Assembly (NCBI RefSeq): GCF_900185715.1
Contig: NZ_FYAS01000016.1
Span: forward strand, 276,807 to 340,806
Length of the DNA: 64,000 nucleotides
Direction of reading: 5' to 3'
Source: Allobosea sp. CS1GBMeth4
GTDB lineage: Bacteria > Pseudomonadota > Alphaproteobacteria > Rhizobiales > Beijerinckiaceae
Positions 23,768-33,284 of the stretch are shown piece after piece. Made by a program: the position numbers and the translations under genes. How positions within the stretch are numbered: position 1 is the first letter of the stretch; each line of letters opens with the position of its first letter. The notes below the pieces were generated by a model. It did not search any database and was not told where the DNA came from. It saw only the letters and a list, made by a program, of their open reading frames with translations.

Positions 23768-26239
23768 ATGAATTCGACGGGACGGGGTCGCGGCGGCAGC
23801 CCTCGCTTGGCCGGGCGCCTGCTCGTCGCGGTCATGGCATCTGCCGTGCTTCCAGCCACTCGGAGCCTGGCGGCGGATACCGTATTCACCGGGCAGCAGA
23901 CGGCGAGCGGCCAGCTCAGCGCTCAACAATTCGATCGAATTCTATTTTACGATCAAAGCAGTGCCGGCACCTCCATAATCGATAACGGCGGGACGGTGAA
24001 CTTCTATAACAACAGCACTGCCGGAAATGCGTTTATTTTCAACAGACACATGTTTGGCGCCGGAACCGTCACCTTCTACGACAATAGCTCGGCAGGCAAC
24101 GCGACCCTGCCATCTCAGGGATATTTGATATTCACCGGTAATTCGACCGCAGCGAATTCGATAATAAATAGAACATTTGAAGCTTTCTCGTTCGAATTTC
24201 GAGAGAACAGCACCGCTGAGTATGCAACCATTGCCTCAGCTTTTCCGCTGTATTTCAAGGATAATGCCACAGCTGGAAATGCTCAGATCGAGAACGGTAG
24301 CGAGATCTATTTCTCCGGCAACAGCAACGCAGGCAATGCGGCAATCACCAACACCTATATGCGGATGGGAACTTATCCTCTCGTCGACTTTTCAGGCACA
24401 TCGGGCCCGAATGGGAACGGCAAGGTATCCCTAGGCTCGATTTCGGGAATCGGCGTCGTCAATCTCGGCAGCAACGAGCTGACTATTGGCGGGAATAACC
24501 GATCAACGACGTTTTCCGGAGTTTTTGGAGGCTCTGCTGGCTCCCTGGTCAAGGTCGGCACGGGCACCCTGACCTTGACCGAAGTCAGCCTTTACACCGG
24601 CAATACGACTATTCAAGAGGGAACACTGGAAGTCAACGGCGGAATCTCCAGTTCGAACGTAATTGTCAACGGAGGAACGCTATCCGGATCCGGCCAGATC
24701 GGGTATCTGCCATATAACGCGAACGGATCGAATGTTTATGTCAATGCAGGCGGGACGATTGCACCCGGCAGCTCGATCGGGACCTTGACGATCAACGGTA
24801 ACATAACCTTCGCAACCGGCTCGGCCTACCAGGTTGAAGTCAATGCAAGCGGTCAGGGCGACCGGCTCAACGTCACCGGCAGCGCGACGATCGCCGGCGG
24901 CACGGTGCAGGTGCTGGCCGAGAACGGCAATTATTCGGAGTCGACCAGTTACACGATCCTGACCGCCTCGGGCGGGGTCAGCGGCACCTTCAGCAATGTG
25001 ACGTCGAATCTGGCCTTTCTCACTCCGTCGCTGAGCTATGGCGGCCAAGACGTCATCCTCAGCATGTCGCGCAACGGATTCACCTTCGCCTCGATCGCGC
25101 AGAGCGCCAATCAGGCGGGCATCGCGCGCGCGGCAGAGGCGCTGGGTGGCGGCAATTCAATCTACAACGCCCTGATCGGCGCCACCGCCGGCGAGGCCCG
25201 GGGCGGCTTCAATCTGCTCTCGGGCGAGGCGCATGCCCAGGGCATCAGCGTGATGATCGACGAGAGCCGATTGGTACGCGAAACGATCCTGGGCCATCTG
25301 CGCGGACCATTGCTGACCGCTCCCGCTAGCCAAGTCGCAGCGAGCTTCAGCGCCGATCTGCCGGGCCGCAAGGGCGCGGTCGTGATGCCGGCCCCGCTGC
25401 CGCAGCCGCGCTACGCGCTGTGGGGCAATGCTTTCGGCGGCACAGGCACCACGGACAGCAATGCCAATGCCGCCAGCCTCAGCCGCCGCAGCGGCGGCGC
25501 CCTGCTCGGCGCCGATTTCATGGTCCATGACGCGCCCGGCTCCGCGCTGAAGCTCGGCGTCGCCGGCGGTTACAGCCAGTCGCGCTTCGATCTCGATGCC
25601 CGCTTGTCCTCGGGCAAGCTCGAGAGCGGCCATGTCGCGCTCTATGCCGACGCCCGCTTCGGCCAGCTCAGGCTCGATACCGGCGCCGCCTATAGCTGGT
25701 CCGAAAGCGACATCCGCCGCCAGGTCCAGCTCCGCGGCTTCGGTGACCTGTTGCGGCTGCAGCGCTCCGGCTCGGTGACGCAGGGCTTTGCCGAGCTCGG
25801 CTACGCCTTCGCCTTCAGCGGCTTTGCGCTCGAACCCTTCGCGCAGCTTGCCCTGATCCGGGTCTCGACCAATGCCGGTACGGAGCGTGGCGGCGCCGCA
25901 GCGCTGCGGGTGTTCGGCAGCGACCAGACGCTCGGCTTCACCACGCTCGGCCTGCGCGCCGAAGCGCAGCTCGGCGCGATGCCGCTGTTCGCCCGGGCCA
26001 TGCTCGGCTGGCGCCACGGCTTCGGCGATCTCACGCCACAAGCCAGCACCGCCTTCGTCGCCGGCACCACAATGGCCCGCGTCTTCGCCGCGCCGATCGA
26101 TCGCGAGGCTCTGGTAGCCGAGGCAGGGCTTGACTGGCGCATCTCGCAAGCCGCCACGCTCGGACTGACCTACTTTGCCGCGGCGGGCGAGCGCTCGCGC
26201 GACCACGCCCTCAAGGGGAGGGTCGAGCTGCGCTTCTGA
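23768..26239 (+). CDS. Autotransporter domain-containing outer membrane protein
   Basis: A protein of about 823 aa with three parts. The signal peptide ends near SLAAD. The beta-helix passenger (about residues 40-530) has seven copies of an N-S-T-A-G-N-A-like unit starting at 23951, 24008, 24080, 24137, 24203, 24260 and 24317, then a PATR-like GTLTLTEVSLYTGNTTIQEG region (shown by its ends GTLTL and TIQEG). A C-terminal autotransporter beta-barrel ends in Phe (VELRF), the outer-membrane assembly signal. Passenger DNA is clearly AT-richer than the barrel, suggesting transfer or domain shuffling. Starts at TTG 23750 or ATG 23756 are also possible. It probably mediates adhesion or surface interaction. 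Confidence 0.88.
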   Translation: MNSTGRGRGGSPRLAGRLLVAVMASAVLPATRSLAADTVFTGQQTASGQLSAQQFDRILFYDQSSAGTSIIDNGGTVNFYNNSTAGNAFIFNRHMFGAGTVTFYDNSSAGNATLPSQGYLIFTGNSTAANSIINRTFEAFSFEFRENSTAEYATIASAFPLYFKDNATAGNAQIENGSEIYFSGNSNAGNAAITNTYMRMGTYPLVDFSGTSGPNGNGKVSLGSISGIGVVNLGSNELTIGGNNRSTTFSGVFGGSAGSLVKVGTGTLTLTEVSLYTGNTTIQEGTLEVNGGISSSNVIVNGGTLSGSGQIGYLPYNANGSNVYVNAGGTIAPGSSIGTLTINGNITFATGSAYQVEVNASGQGDRLNVTGSATIAGGTVQVLAENGNYSESTSYTILTASGGVSGTFSNVTSNLAFLTPSLSYGGQDVILSMSRNGFTFASIAQSANQAGIARAAEALGGGNSIYNALIGATAGEARGGFNLLSGEAHAQGISVMIDESRLVRETILGHLRGPLLTAPASQVAASFSADLPGRKGAVVMPAPLPQPRYALWGNAFGGTGTTDSNANAASLSRRSGGALLGADFMVHDAPGSALKLGVAGGYSQSRFDLDARLSSGKLESGHVALYADARFGQLRLDTGAAYSWSESDIRRQVQLRGFGDLLRLQRSGSVTQGFAELGYAFAFSGFALEPFAQLALIRVSTNAGTERGGAAALRVFGSDQTLGFTTLGLRAEAQLGAMPLFARAMLGWRHGFGDLTPQASTAFVAGTTMARVFAAPIDREALVAEAGLDWRISQAATLGLTYFAAAGERSRDHALKGRVELRF
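23951..24346 (+). repeat. Seven passenger repeats, 19-aa basic period
   Basis: Degenerate in-frame repeats share the pattern [D/N/G/E]-N-S-T-A-G-N-A-x-I. Distances between consecutive starts are 57, 72, 57, 66, 57 and 57 nt, i.e. 19, 24, 19, 22, 19 and 19 residues. Each probably adds one rung or turn to the beta-helix. DNA identity between copies is low, so this is an old protein repeat rather than a recent duplication. Confidence 0.75.
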
Positions 26240-26584
26240 CGGCAGCGAAAACCGTCGTCGCTTCGGCTTCTTCCAAGGCCAGTTCCGATGTCTCTCTTGC
26301 CGCGAATCCTCGCCTTCACCCTCTTGGTCTCCGCCGTCGGAATGTCTTGCGGTGACGCAGGAACAGGGCGTTCTCGGTGCTTTCGCCGACGTCCCGGTCT
26401 TCGTTGAGTCGGCCCATGCGCGAGGCCGCTCCTGCGACGACCTATTGTGCCGCAGCAGGAGTTGGCCTTTAGTCTTGAGTCTTGCGAAGTCTTCCGTTCA
26501 CAAATTTCCCGGCTTGCAGACAGAATCCCGAAATCCGGCAGTGGATTTTCAAACTGGACTGGTCTTGAACAGGGGAGACGTCCG
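26240..26584. other. 345-bp intergenic stretch without a convincing gene
   Basis: Between the autotransporter and the lipoprotein-like gene. It is AT-richer than most of the window. Open frames crossing it on both strands have no recognisable protein features and no Shine-Dalgarno. The bases just after the autotransporter stop can form a weak hairpin (GACGG and CCGTC, 26238-26256). The downstream part probably holds the promoter of the gene at 26585. Confidence 0.5.
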
Positions 26585-27166
26585 ATGTTGAAGCACATGA
26601 GCGTGATCGCGGCGGTTTCACTCGCCTTGGCTTGCGCGGGCTGCGCGACGGGTCCGACGGTCACCAGCGAGACGGTCATCGTCGCCGGTGTCGGGCCGGT
26701 GGACGTCGAGCGGCTCGATGTCGAGGTCGCCGCCGTCAACCCGGCCGAGCGCATCGTCATCGTCAGGCAGGGCCGCCAGACATGGCCCGTCGCGGTGCCC
26801 GAGGTGTTCGGGAACCTTCAGAACATCAGCCCCGGTGACAGGGTCGAGGTTCGCCGCGTCGAAGGCGTGATCCTCGGAGCCAAGCGGGCGCGGAAGGGCG
26901 CCAAGCCTGCGATCATCTACTCGGAGGCGGCCGCCGACTCCTCCTTCCAGAACCTGCCGGAAAGATATGTCGTGCGATCGCTGACGGTGACGGCGAGGTT
27001 CGACAAATTCGATCCGGCGACGAATGTGGTGAACTATGTCGGACCGGCAGGAGCGCGGACCCATACCGTGTCGGATCCCGACATCCAGAACGATCTCCGC
27101 CGCCTGAAGCGGGGCGACATGGTCGAGCTGACCTTCGCCGAGGCCTTCCAGCTTCGGAAGCACTGA
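26585..27166 (+). CDS. Probable lipoprotein, hypothetical
   Basis: A 193-aa secreted protein. The signal sequence MLKHMSVIAAVSLALACAGC ends in a Cys that could be lipidated, although the lipobox (CAGC) lacks the usual Leu at -3. The mature part repeats a short beta-strand pattern (VDVERLDVEVAAVNPAERIV, later VRSLTVTARFDKFDPATNVV), suggesting two related OB-like domains. I do not recognise the family. A good AGGGGAG Shine-Dalgarno precedes ATG 26585. Its role is unknown; periplasmic side of the envelope is likely. Confidence 0.68.
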   Translation: MLKHMSVIAAVSLALACAGCATGPTVTSETVIVAGVGPVDVERLDVEVAAVNPAERIVIVRQGRQTWPVAVPEVFGNLQNISPGDRVEVRRVEGVILGAKRARKGAKPAIIYSEAAADSSFQNLPERYVVRSLTVTARFDKFDPATNVVNYVGPAGARTHTVSDPDIQNDLRRLKRGDMVELTFAEAFQLRKH

Positions 27167-27292
27167 CTCGCCGCTTGCCGCCGGATCTCGACACATCAGG
27201 CGCGACTTCGATCCGAAGGGGAGCAGGGATCGCGCCTGCCGCGGCAGGAACGCCGGCGGCCAAGGGCTGGAAGGACCCGCCCGCCGGCGGCG

Positions 27293-27634
27293 CTACGATC
27301 CTCCGGCCGGAGAAAAGAAGCACAGCAGCTCCCCGGCATCGTTCATGCACAGATGAAAGAACCCGTCCGGCGACAGGCGGGCCTTTCCGTAGGGGATGTC
27401 GAGGACTGCCGGCTGGCGCCGCTCCGTCGGCCACATCGGATGCCCGCCCGGTGCGATCGTCACGACGACGCCGGACGGCGTCTCGCGCACGGCGGCCGCC
27501 TCGATCCGGGCGCAATCGGCCTCCGAGCAGCATTCGAACGGATAATCCCAGCCGCTGGCCGCCCGATGCGCGCGCGTATCGCTCGCCCCTGCGGCGAGCA
27601 GCATCGCGATCGTGATCGAGCCAAATGGACGCAT
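27293..27634 (-). CDS. Small secreted Cys-rich protein, hypothetical
   Basis: A 113-aa protein with a signal peptide (MRPFGSITIAMLLAAGASDT). The pattern WDYPFECCSEADCARIE resembles small rhizobial periplasmic proteins of unknown function that carry ECCSxxDC. Further cysteines in FHLCMNDAGELLCFF could form disulfides or bind metal. ATG 27634 is preferred because AGGA lies 9 nt upstream; ATG 27658 would add eight charged residues in front of the signal. It is transcribed towards the lipoprotein-like gene. Confidence 0.7.
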   Translation of the reverse strand: MRPFGSITIAMLLAAGASDTRAHRAASGWDYPFECCSEADCARIEAAAVRETPSGVVVTIAPGGHPMWPTERRQPAVLDIPYGKARLSPDGFFHLCMNDAGELLCFFSPAGGS

Positions 27635-27975
27635 CGGCTGGTCCTCGCGTCGCGCCATCGGCCTGAACGCGCAGCTCGGACAGACAGCGCCGGCCCACTG
27701 AAACCGGCGCCTGCGAGCCTTGCGAAGTCGGGAAATTCACCCGGCAAATCGCGGGGCCGAAGGCCAAGCGAAACCTCGGCGGGACAATAGCGCCTCAAAC
27801 CCATCTTGTCTGTCAAGTGGCTTCTTGCACAGCGTCGGGCCACCTGCAAAGCTTGCATGATCGCAGAAGAGCCTGGTCCGGTCAGCTTGCACGGCAGGCC
27901 GATCGGAACGGGCTCGGGGACTTCCGAGTCCGACAAACCCGCGGCAGACGGGGCGACAGGGTGGAGACGACGATC
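27635..27975. other. 341-bp divergent intergenic region upstream of the Liv/CoA-ligase operon
   Basis: No gene is supported here. The main visible structure is TGCAA-AGC-TTGCA at 27845-27857, a 5-3-5 inverted repeat that could be an operator for the operon starting at 27976. TTGTCTGTCAAG at 27806-27817 lies upstream. The stretch around 27781-27860 is relatively AT-rich and is the best place for the promoter. Confidence 0.45.
27845..27857 (+). promoter_or_regulatory. Inverted repeat TGCAA-N3-TTGCA
   Basis: TGCAAAGCTTGCA is a perfect 5-bp inverted repeat with a 3-bp spacer, 119 nt upstream of the first gene of the Liv/CoA-ligase run. It is a candidate regulator site; it is short and could be chance. 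Confidence 0.35.
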
Positions 27976-29957
27976 GTGGCAAGCGCAGCCGCCGGCCAGG
28001 CGGACACCTTTCCCAAGCTCCTGCTGCGCAATGCGCGGCAACGCGGCGGGCGCACGGCCTTCCGTCACAAGGATCTCGGCATCTGGCAGTCCTGGACCTG
28101 GGCCGAGGTCGCCGAGCAGGTCCGCGCCTATGCCAAGGGCTTCGAGCAGCTCGGCCTGAAGCGCGGCGAGAAGGTCGCGATCATCGGCTACAACCGTCCG
28201 CGCCTGTATTGGTCGATGGCCGCGGCACAGTGGCTGGGGGCGGTCCCGGTGCCGGTCTATGCCGACAGCGTCGCCGACGAGATGGCCTATGTGCTCGACC
28301 ATGCCGGCGCGGTCTTCGCCTGCGTGCAGGATCAGGAGCAGGTCGACAAGGTGCTCTCCGTCGCCGAGCGCCTGCCGGCGCTGCGCCACATGCTCTATGA
28401 CGAGCCGCGCGGCCTGCGCGACTACGATCACGCCAAGCTGCACGACATCGGCGAGGTGATCGAGTCCGGGCGCACCGCGCTCAGGGATCCGGCGGTCTCG
28501 GCTGCGCATGACCACGAGATGGAGCAGGGTCAGGGCTCCGACCTCGCCATCATCCTCTACACCTCCGGCACGACCGGGCGGCCCAAGGGGGTGATGCTCA
28601 GCCATTTCAACGTCATCACCGCCGCCGAGATCGGCTGCGCCTTCGACGGGCTGAACGAGACCGACGAGATCATCGCCTATCTGCCGATCGCCTGGGTCGG
28701 CGACCATGTCTTCTCCTATGCGCAGGCGATCATCGCCGGCTTCTGCGTCAACTGCCCGGAGAGCCCCGACACCGTCGTCGACGACCGCCGCGAGATCGGC
28801 ACCACCTATGCCTTCGCGCCGCCGCGCGTCTTCGAGACCATGCTGACGCTGACCATGGTGCGCATGGAGGATGCCGGCCCGCTGATGCGCAAGCTGTTCC
28901 GTTACTTCCTCGGCGTCGCCAAGGCGCATGGCGAGAAGATCCTGAACGGCGAGCCGGTGCCGCTCGGCGCCCGCCTGCTCTACAAGCTCGGCGACATCCT
29001 GATCTATGCGCCGTTGCGCAATCGCTTCGGCCTCACCAACATCAAGGTCGGCTACACGGCCGGCGAGGCGATCGGCCCCGAGCTCTTCCGCTTCTATCGC
29101 TCGATCGGCGTGAACCTGAAGCAGCTCTACGGGCAGACCGAGGCCGGCGTCTACATCACCATGCAGCCGGACGGCGAGATCAAGGCCGACACGGTCGGCA
29201 AGCCGGCGCCGCAGGTCGAGATCAGGATCGCCGACAATGGCGAGGTGCTCTACCGCTCGCCCTCGATCTTCCGCGGCTACTACAAGGACGAGGAGAAGAC
29301 CGCCGAGACGATGACGGCGGACGGCTATGTCCGCTCGGGCGATGCCGGCTTCTTCGACGAGAGCGGCCACCTCAAGATCATCGACCGCGCCAAGGATGTC
29401 GGCAAGCTCAGCTCGGGCGAGCTCTTCCCGCCGAAATACATCGAGAACAAGCTGAAGTTCTATCCGAACATCAAGGAAGCGGTCGCCTTCGGCCAGGGCC
29501 GCGACTACGCCACCGTCGCGCTCAACATCGACCTGACGGCGGTGGGCAACTGGGCCGAGCGCAACAACGTCGTCTACGCCTCCTATCAGGAGCTCGCCGG
29601 CCATCCGCTCGTCTACGATATGATGGCCGAGCACATCGACGAGGTGAACCGCTCGCTCGCCGCCGAGCCGATGATGGGCGGCGCCCAGATCAGGCGCTTC
29701 CTGATCCTGCACAAGGAGCTCGACGCCGACGACGGCGAGCTCACCCGCACCCAGAAGGTCCGCCGCGGCTTCATCGCCGAGCGCTACGCGCCGCTGGTCG
29801 AGGCGCTCTACAACGGCGCGACCGAGGCCGACATCTCGACGGAGGTGACGTTCGAGGACGGCCGCAAGGGCGTGATCTCGGCGACCGTCAAGATCCGCGA
29901 CGCCAAGATCTATCCGGTCACGGCGCCGGTGGCCGCCCGGGCGGCGAAGGAGGCGGC

Positions 29958-29961
<4 letters not shown>
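27976..29961 (+). CDS. AMP-dependent long-chain acyl-CoA synthetase family protein
   Basis: A protein of about 661 aa of the ANL superfamily (COG1022-like, as in FadD/FAA-type ligases). The ATP-binding P-loop YTSGTTGRPKG is near residues 195-205. LYGQTEAGVYI, GYVRSGDAGFFDESGHLKIID and KLSSGELFPPKYIE are the A5, A7-A8 and linker regions. It makes acyl-AMP then acyl-CoA from a carboxylic acid. GTG 27976 has GGAG at 9 nt; GTG 27961 is an alternative. Its stop overlaps livG (ATGA), so it is tied to the Liv transporter and probably activates the imported acid. Confidence 0.9.
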
Positions 29962-30773
<812 letters not shown>

Positions 30774-30801
30774 TGACGGCCGCAGCCAAGGAGCACCGCG
30801 C

Positions 30802-31875
30802 ATGAGCGACGTCGCCGCGCAGCCTGCGCCCAATCTCCTCGCCAAGGGCTGGGTCAAGTCCGGCCTGATCGTGGCCGCCCTCGTCGTCGCCGCGATCGTC
30901 GGCGCGCGCCTCGACCCCTCCGGCACGATCCACGCCATTTTCGTCGACCCGTTCAACCAGATGGCGCAGGCGCCCGACCTGCTCGTCCAGACGATCTGGG
31001 AAGGGCTCGTCTCCGGCGTGCTCTACGCCCTGATCGCGCTCGGCTTCGTGCTGATCTTCAAGGCCTCCGGCGTCTTCAACTTCGCCCAGGGCATCATGGT
31101 GGTGTTCGCGGCGCTGACCCTGGTCGGCCTCTACGAGAAGGGCGTCCCGGCTTTCATCGCCGTCATCCTGACGCTCGGCGTGATGTTCGTCCTCGCCGCG
31201 ACCATCGAACGCGTGGTGCTGCGCCCGCTGGTCAACCAGCCCGACATCATCCTGTTCATGGCGACCTTCGGGATCACCTATTTCCTGATCGGCTTCGGCG
31301 AATCCGTCTTCGGCGGCAATCCCAAGCAGATGATCACCGAGCAGCTCTTCCTGCCCAAGGGCGCGATCGACCTGAAGATGCTGGGCGGCATCGTCTCGCT
31401 GCAGAAGATCGACATCGCCGCGGCGATCATCGCCTCGCTGATGATCGCGGTGCTCGGGCTGTTCTTCCAGTACACCCGCATCGGCCGCGCCCTGCGCGCC
31501 GTCGCCGACAGCCACAAGGCGGCGCTCTCGGTCGGCATCTCGCTCAACCAGATCTGGGTGATCGTCTGGTTCACCGCCGGCATCGTCGCGCTGATCACCG
31601 GCATCATGTGGGGCGCGCGCTCCGACGTCTCCTTCGCGCTCGAGATCGTGGCGCTGAAGGCGCTGCCGGTGCTGATCCTCGGCGGTTTCACCTCGATCCC
31701 CGGCGCCATCGTCGGCGGGCTGATCATCGGCATCGGCGAGAAGCTCGGCGAGTTCTACTGGGGTCCGCTGATCGGCGGCGGCATCGAGAGCTGGCTCGCC
31801 TATTTCATCGCGCTCGGCTTCCTGCTGTTCCGGCCGCAGGGCCTGTTCGGCGACAAGATCATCGAGAGAATCTGA
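30802..31875 (+). CDS. livH: Branched-chain-type ABC transporter permease, LivH
   Basis: A 357-aa permease with a longer N-terminus than E. coli LivH; one hydrophobic segment precedes the usual eight. GLVSGVLYALIALGFVLIFKASGVFNFAQG is the conserved LivH start, given here by its ends GLVSG and NFAQG. It forms the channel with LivM. AAGGAG lies 8 nt upstream of ATG 30802. Between livG and livH there are only 28 nt, holding at most a 10-codon ORF that I do not count as a gene. Confidence 0.93.
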   Translation: MSDVAAQPAPNLLAKGWVKSGLIVAALVVAAIVGARLDPSGTIHAIFVDPFNQMAQAPDLLVQTIWEGLVSGVLYALIALGFVLIFKASGVFNFAQGIMVVFAALTLVGLYEKGVPAFIAVILTLGVMFVLAATIERVVLRPLVNQPDIILFMATFGITYFLIGFGESVFGGNPKQMITEQLFLPKGAIDLKMLGGIVSLQKIDIAAAIIASLMIAVLGLFFQYTRIGRALRAVADSHKAALSVGISLNQIWVIVWFTAGIVALITGIMWGARSDVSFALEIVALKALPVLILGGFTSIPGAIVGGLIIGIGEKLGEFYWGPLIGGGIESWLAYFIALGFLLFRPQGLFGDKIIERI

Positions 31876-31897
31876 TGATCGTCCGCATCAACCACGC

Positions 31898-32033
31898 CGT
31901 CGTTCCGGGGCGATCCGCAGGATCGAGACCGGAGCCCGTAACCGCAGGTGGCGCCGGCAACGGCGCGACCTCTTCGCCAGCGACAATGTTCATGGATTCC
32001 GGGCTCGGCACTGCGTGCCGCCCCGGAATGACG
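31898..32033. repeat. 136-bp palindromic repeat element between livH and livM
   Basis: The element is bounded by 15-bp inverted ends: CGTCGTTCCGGGGCG at 31898-31912 and CGCCCCGGAATGACG at 32019-32033, identical at 14 of 15 positions as reverse complements. The right half also folds on itself (31996-32003 with 32022-32029, and CGGCAC 32006-32011 with GTGCCG 32015-32020). Such CCGGAATGACG-type repeats are scattered in Bosea-like genomes. It fills most of the livH-livM gap. Confidence 0.75.
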
Positions 32034-32043
32034 AGGTGAGCCC

Positions 32044-33123
32044 GTGTTCTACCGCGAAGCCGGCCAATACAAGACCAACTACGCCGCCGACATGGCCGTG
32101 TTCCCGCTGCGGCAGGACCGGATCGGCATCGCCGTCATCCTGCTGATCGCCTTCGTCGGCGTCCCGCTCGCCGGCAACGACTTCTTCCTCTCCTCGGTGA
32201 TGATCCCGTTCCTGGTGTTCTCGCTGGCGGCGATCGGGCTCAACATCCTGACCGGCTATACCGGGCTGATCTCGCTCGGCACCGCCGCCTTCATGGGTGT
32301 CGGCGCCTATTCCTGCTACAAGCTCACCACCTTCTTCCCCGGCGTGAACATCATCGTCCTGATCCTCTTGTCGGGACTGTTCTCGGCAGCGATCGGCGTT
32401 GTCTTCGGCCTGCCCTCGCTGCGGATCAAGGGTTTCTATCTCGCCGTGGCCACGCTCGCCGCGCAGTTCTTCCTGCAATGGGCCTTCGTGCGCGTGCCCT
32501 GGCTGTTCAACTACAACGCCTCGGGCGCGATCGAGGTGCCGCAGCGCACGCTGTTCGGCCTGCCGGTCACCGGCGCCGCCGCGACGCCCGAGACGCGCTA
32601 TTTCGTCTGCCTCGGCCTCGTCGTGATGCTGACCTGGCTGGCCTCGAACCTCGTTCACGGCCGGCTCGGCCGCTCCTGGATGGCGGTGCGCGACATGGAC
32701 ATCGCCGCCGAGCTGATGGGCATCAAGCTGCTCAACGCCAAGCTGATCGCCTTCGCCGTCTCGTCCTATTTCGCCGGCGTCGCCGGGGCGATGATGATCT
32801 TCCTCTGGTATGGCGGCGGCGAGGCCAACGACGTCTTCACCATCCGCCTCTCCTTCAACATCTTGTTCATGGTCATTCTCGGCGGCCTCGGCTCGCTGAT
32901 CGGCTCCTTCATGGGCGCCGCCTTCATCGCCAGCCTGCCGACCATCATGAAGTTCGGCCTGCCGGCGCTCGGCGTGCCGCTCTCGGGCGCGACGGCCGAG
33001 CACGTCACCTTCATGCTGGTCGGCGCGCTGATCATCATCTTCCTGATCGTCGAGCCGCACGGGCTCGCCCGGCTCTGGCAGATCGGGAAGCAGAAATTGC
33101 GGACGTGGCCCTTCCCCTACTGA
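32044..33123 (+). CDS. livM: Branched-chain-type ABC transporter permease, LivM
   Basis: A 359-aa permease with about ten hydrophobic segments. LSLAAIGLNILTGYTGLISLG is the conserved LivM signature (ends LSLAA and LISLG). LRIKGFYLAVATLAAQ and LGGLGSLIGSFMGAAFI are further family regions. GTG 32044 is the start, with a GAGGTGAG Shine-Dalgarno that partly overlaps the end of the palindromic element. It pairs with LivH and is powered by LivG/LivF. Confidence 0.92.
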   Translation: MFYREAGQYKTNYAADMAVFPLRQDRIGIAVILLIAFVGVPLAGNDFFLSSVMIPFLVFSLAAIGLNILTGYTGLISLGTAAFMGVGAYSCYKLTTFFPGVNIIVLILLSGLFSAAIGVVFGLPSLRIKGFYLAVATLAAQFFLQWAFVRVPWLFNYNASGAIEVPQRTLFGLPVTGAAATPETRYFVCLGLVVMLTWLASNLVHGRLGRSWMAVRDMDIAAELMGIKLLNAKLIAFAVSSYFAGVAGAMMIFLWYGGGEANDVFTIRLSFNILFMVILGGLGSLIGSFMGAAFIASLPTIMKFGLPALGVPLSGATAEHVTFMLVGALIIIFLIVEPHGLARLWQIGKQKLRTWPFPY

Positions 33124-33136
33124 CCAGCGCGCTTTC

Positions 33137-33159
33137 CGTTTGGCTGGAACAGCCAAACG
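33137..33159 (+). other. Perfect 10-bp hairpin between livM and the binding-protein gene
   Basis: CGTTTGGCTG (33137-33146) and CAGCCAAACG (33150-33159) flank a GAA loop. No T-run follows, so it is not a standard terminator. It probably shapes the mRNA, for example protecting the highly needed binding-protein segment from 5'-ward decay or marking a processing site. Confidence 0.6.
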
Positions 33160-33284
33160 ACAGGAATTCGCGCAAGGTCAAAGGGGAGACGGCCCAAGGA
33201 CAACGATTCGCCGCAGACCCTTCAAGCGGCGGACAAGCGAAGACGGGACGGCTCGGCCGGGCCCGGCAACCACGGAGGAAGTCC

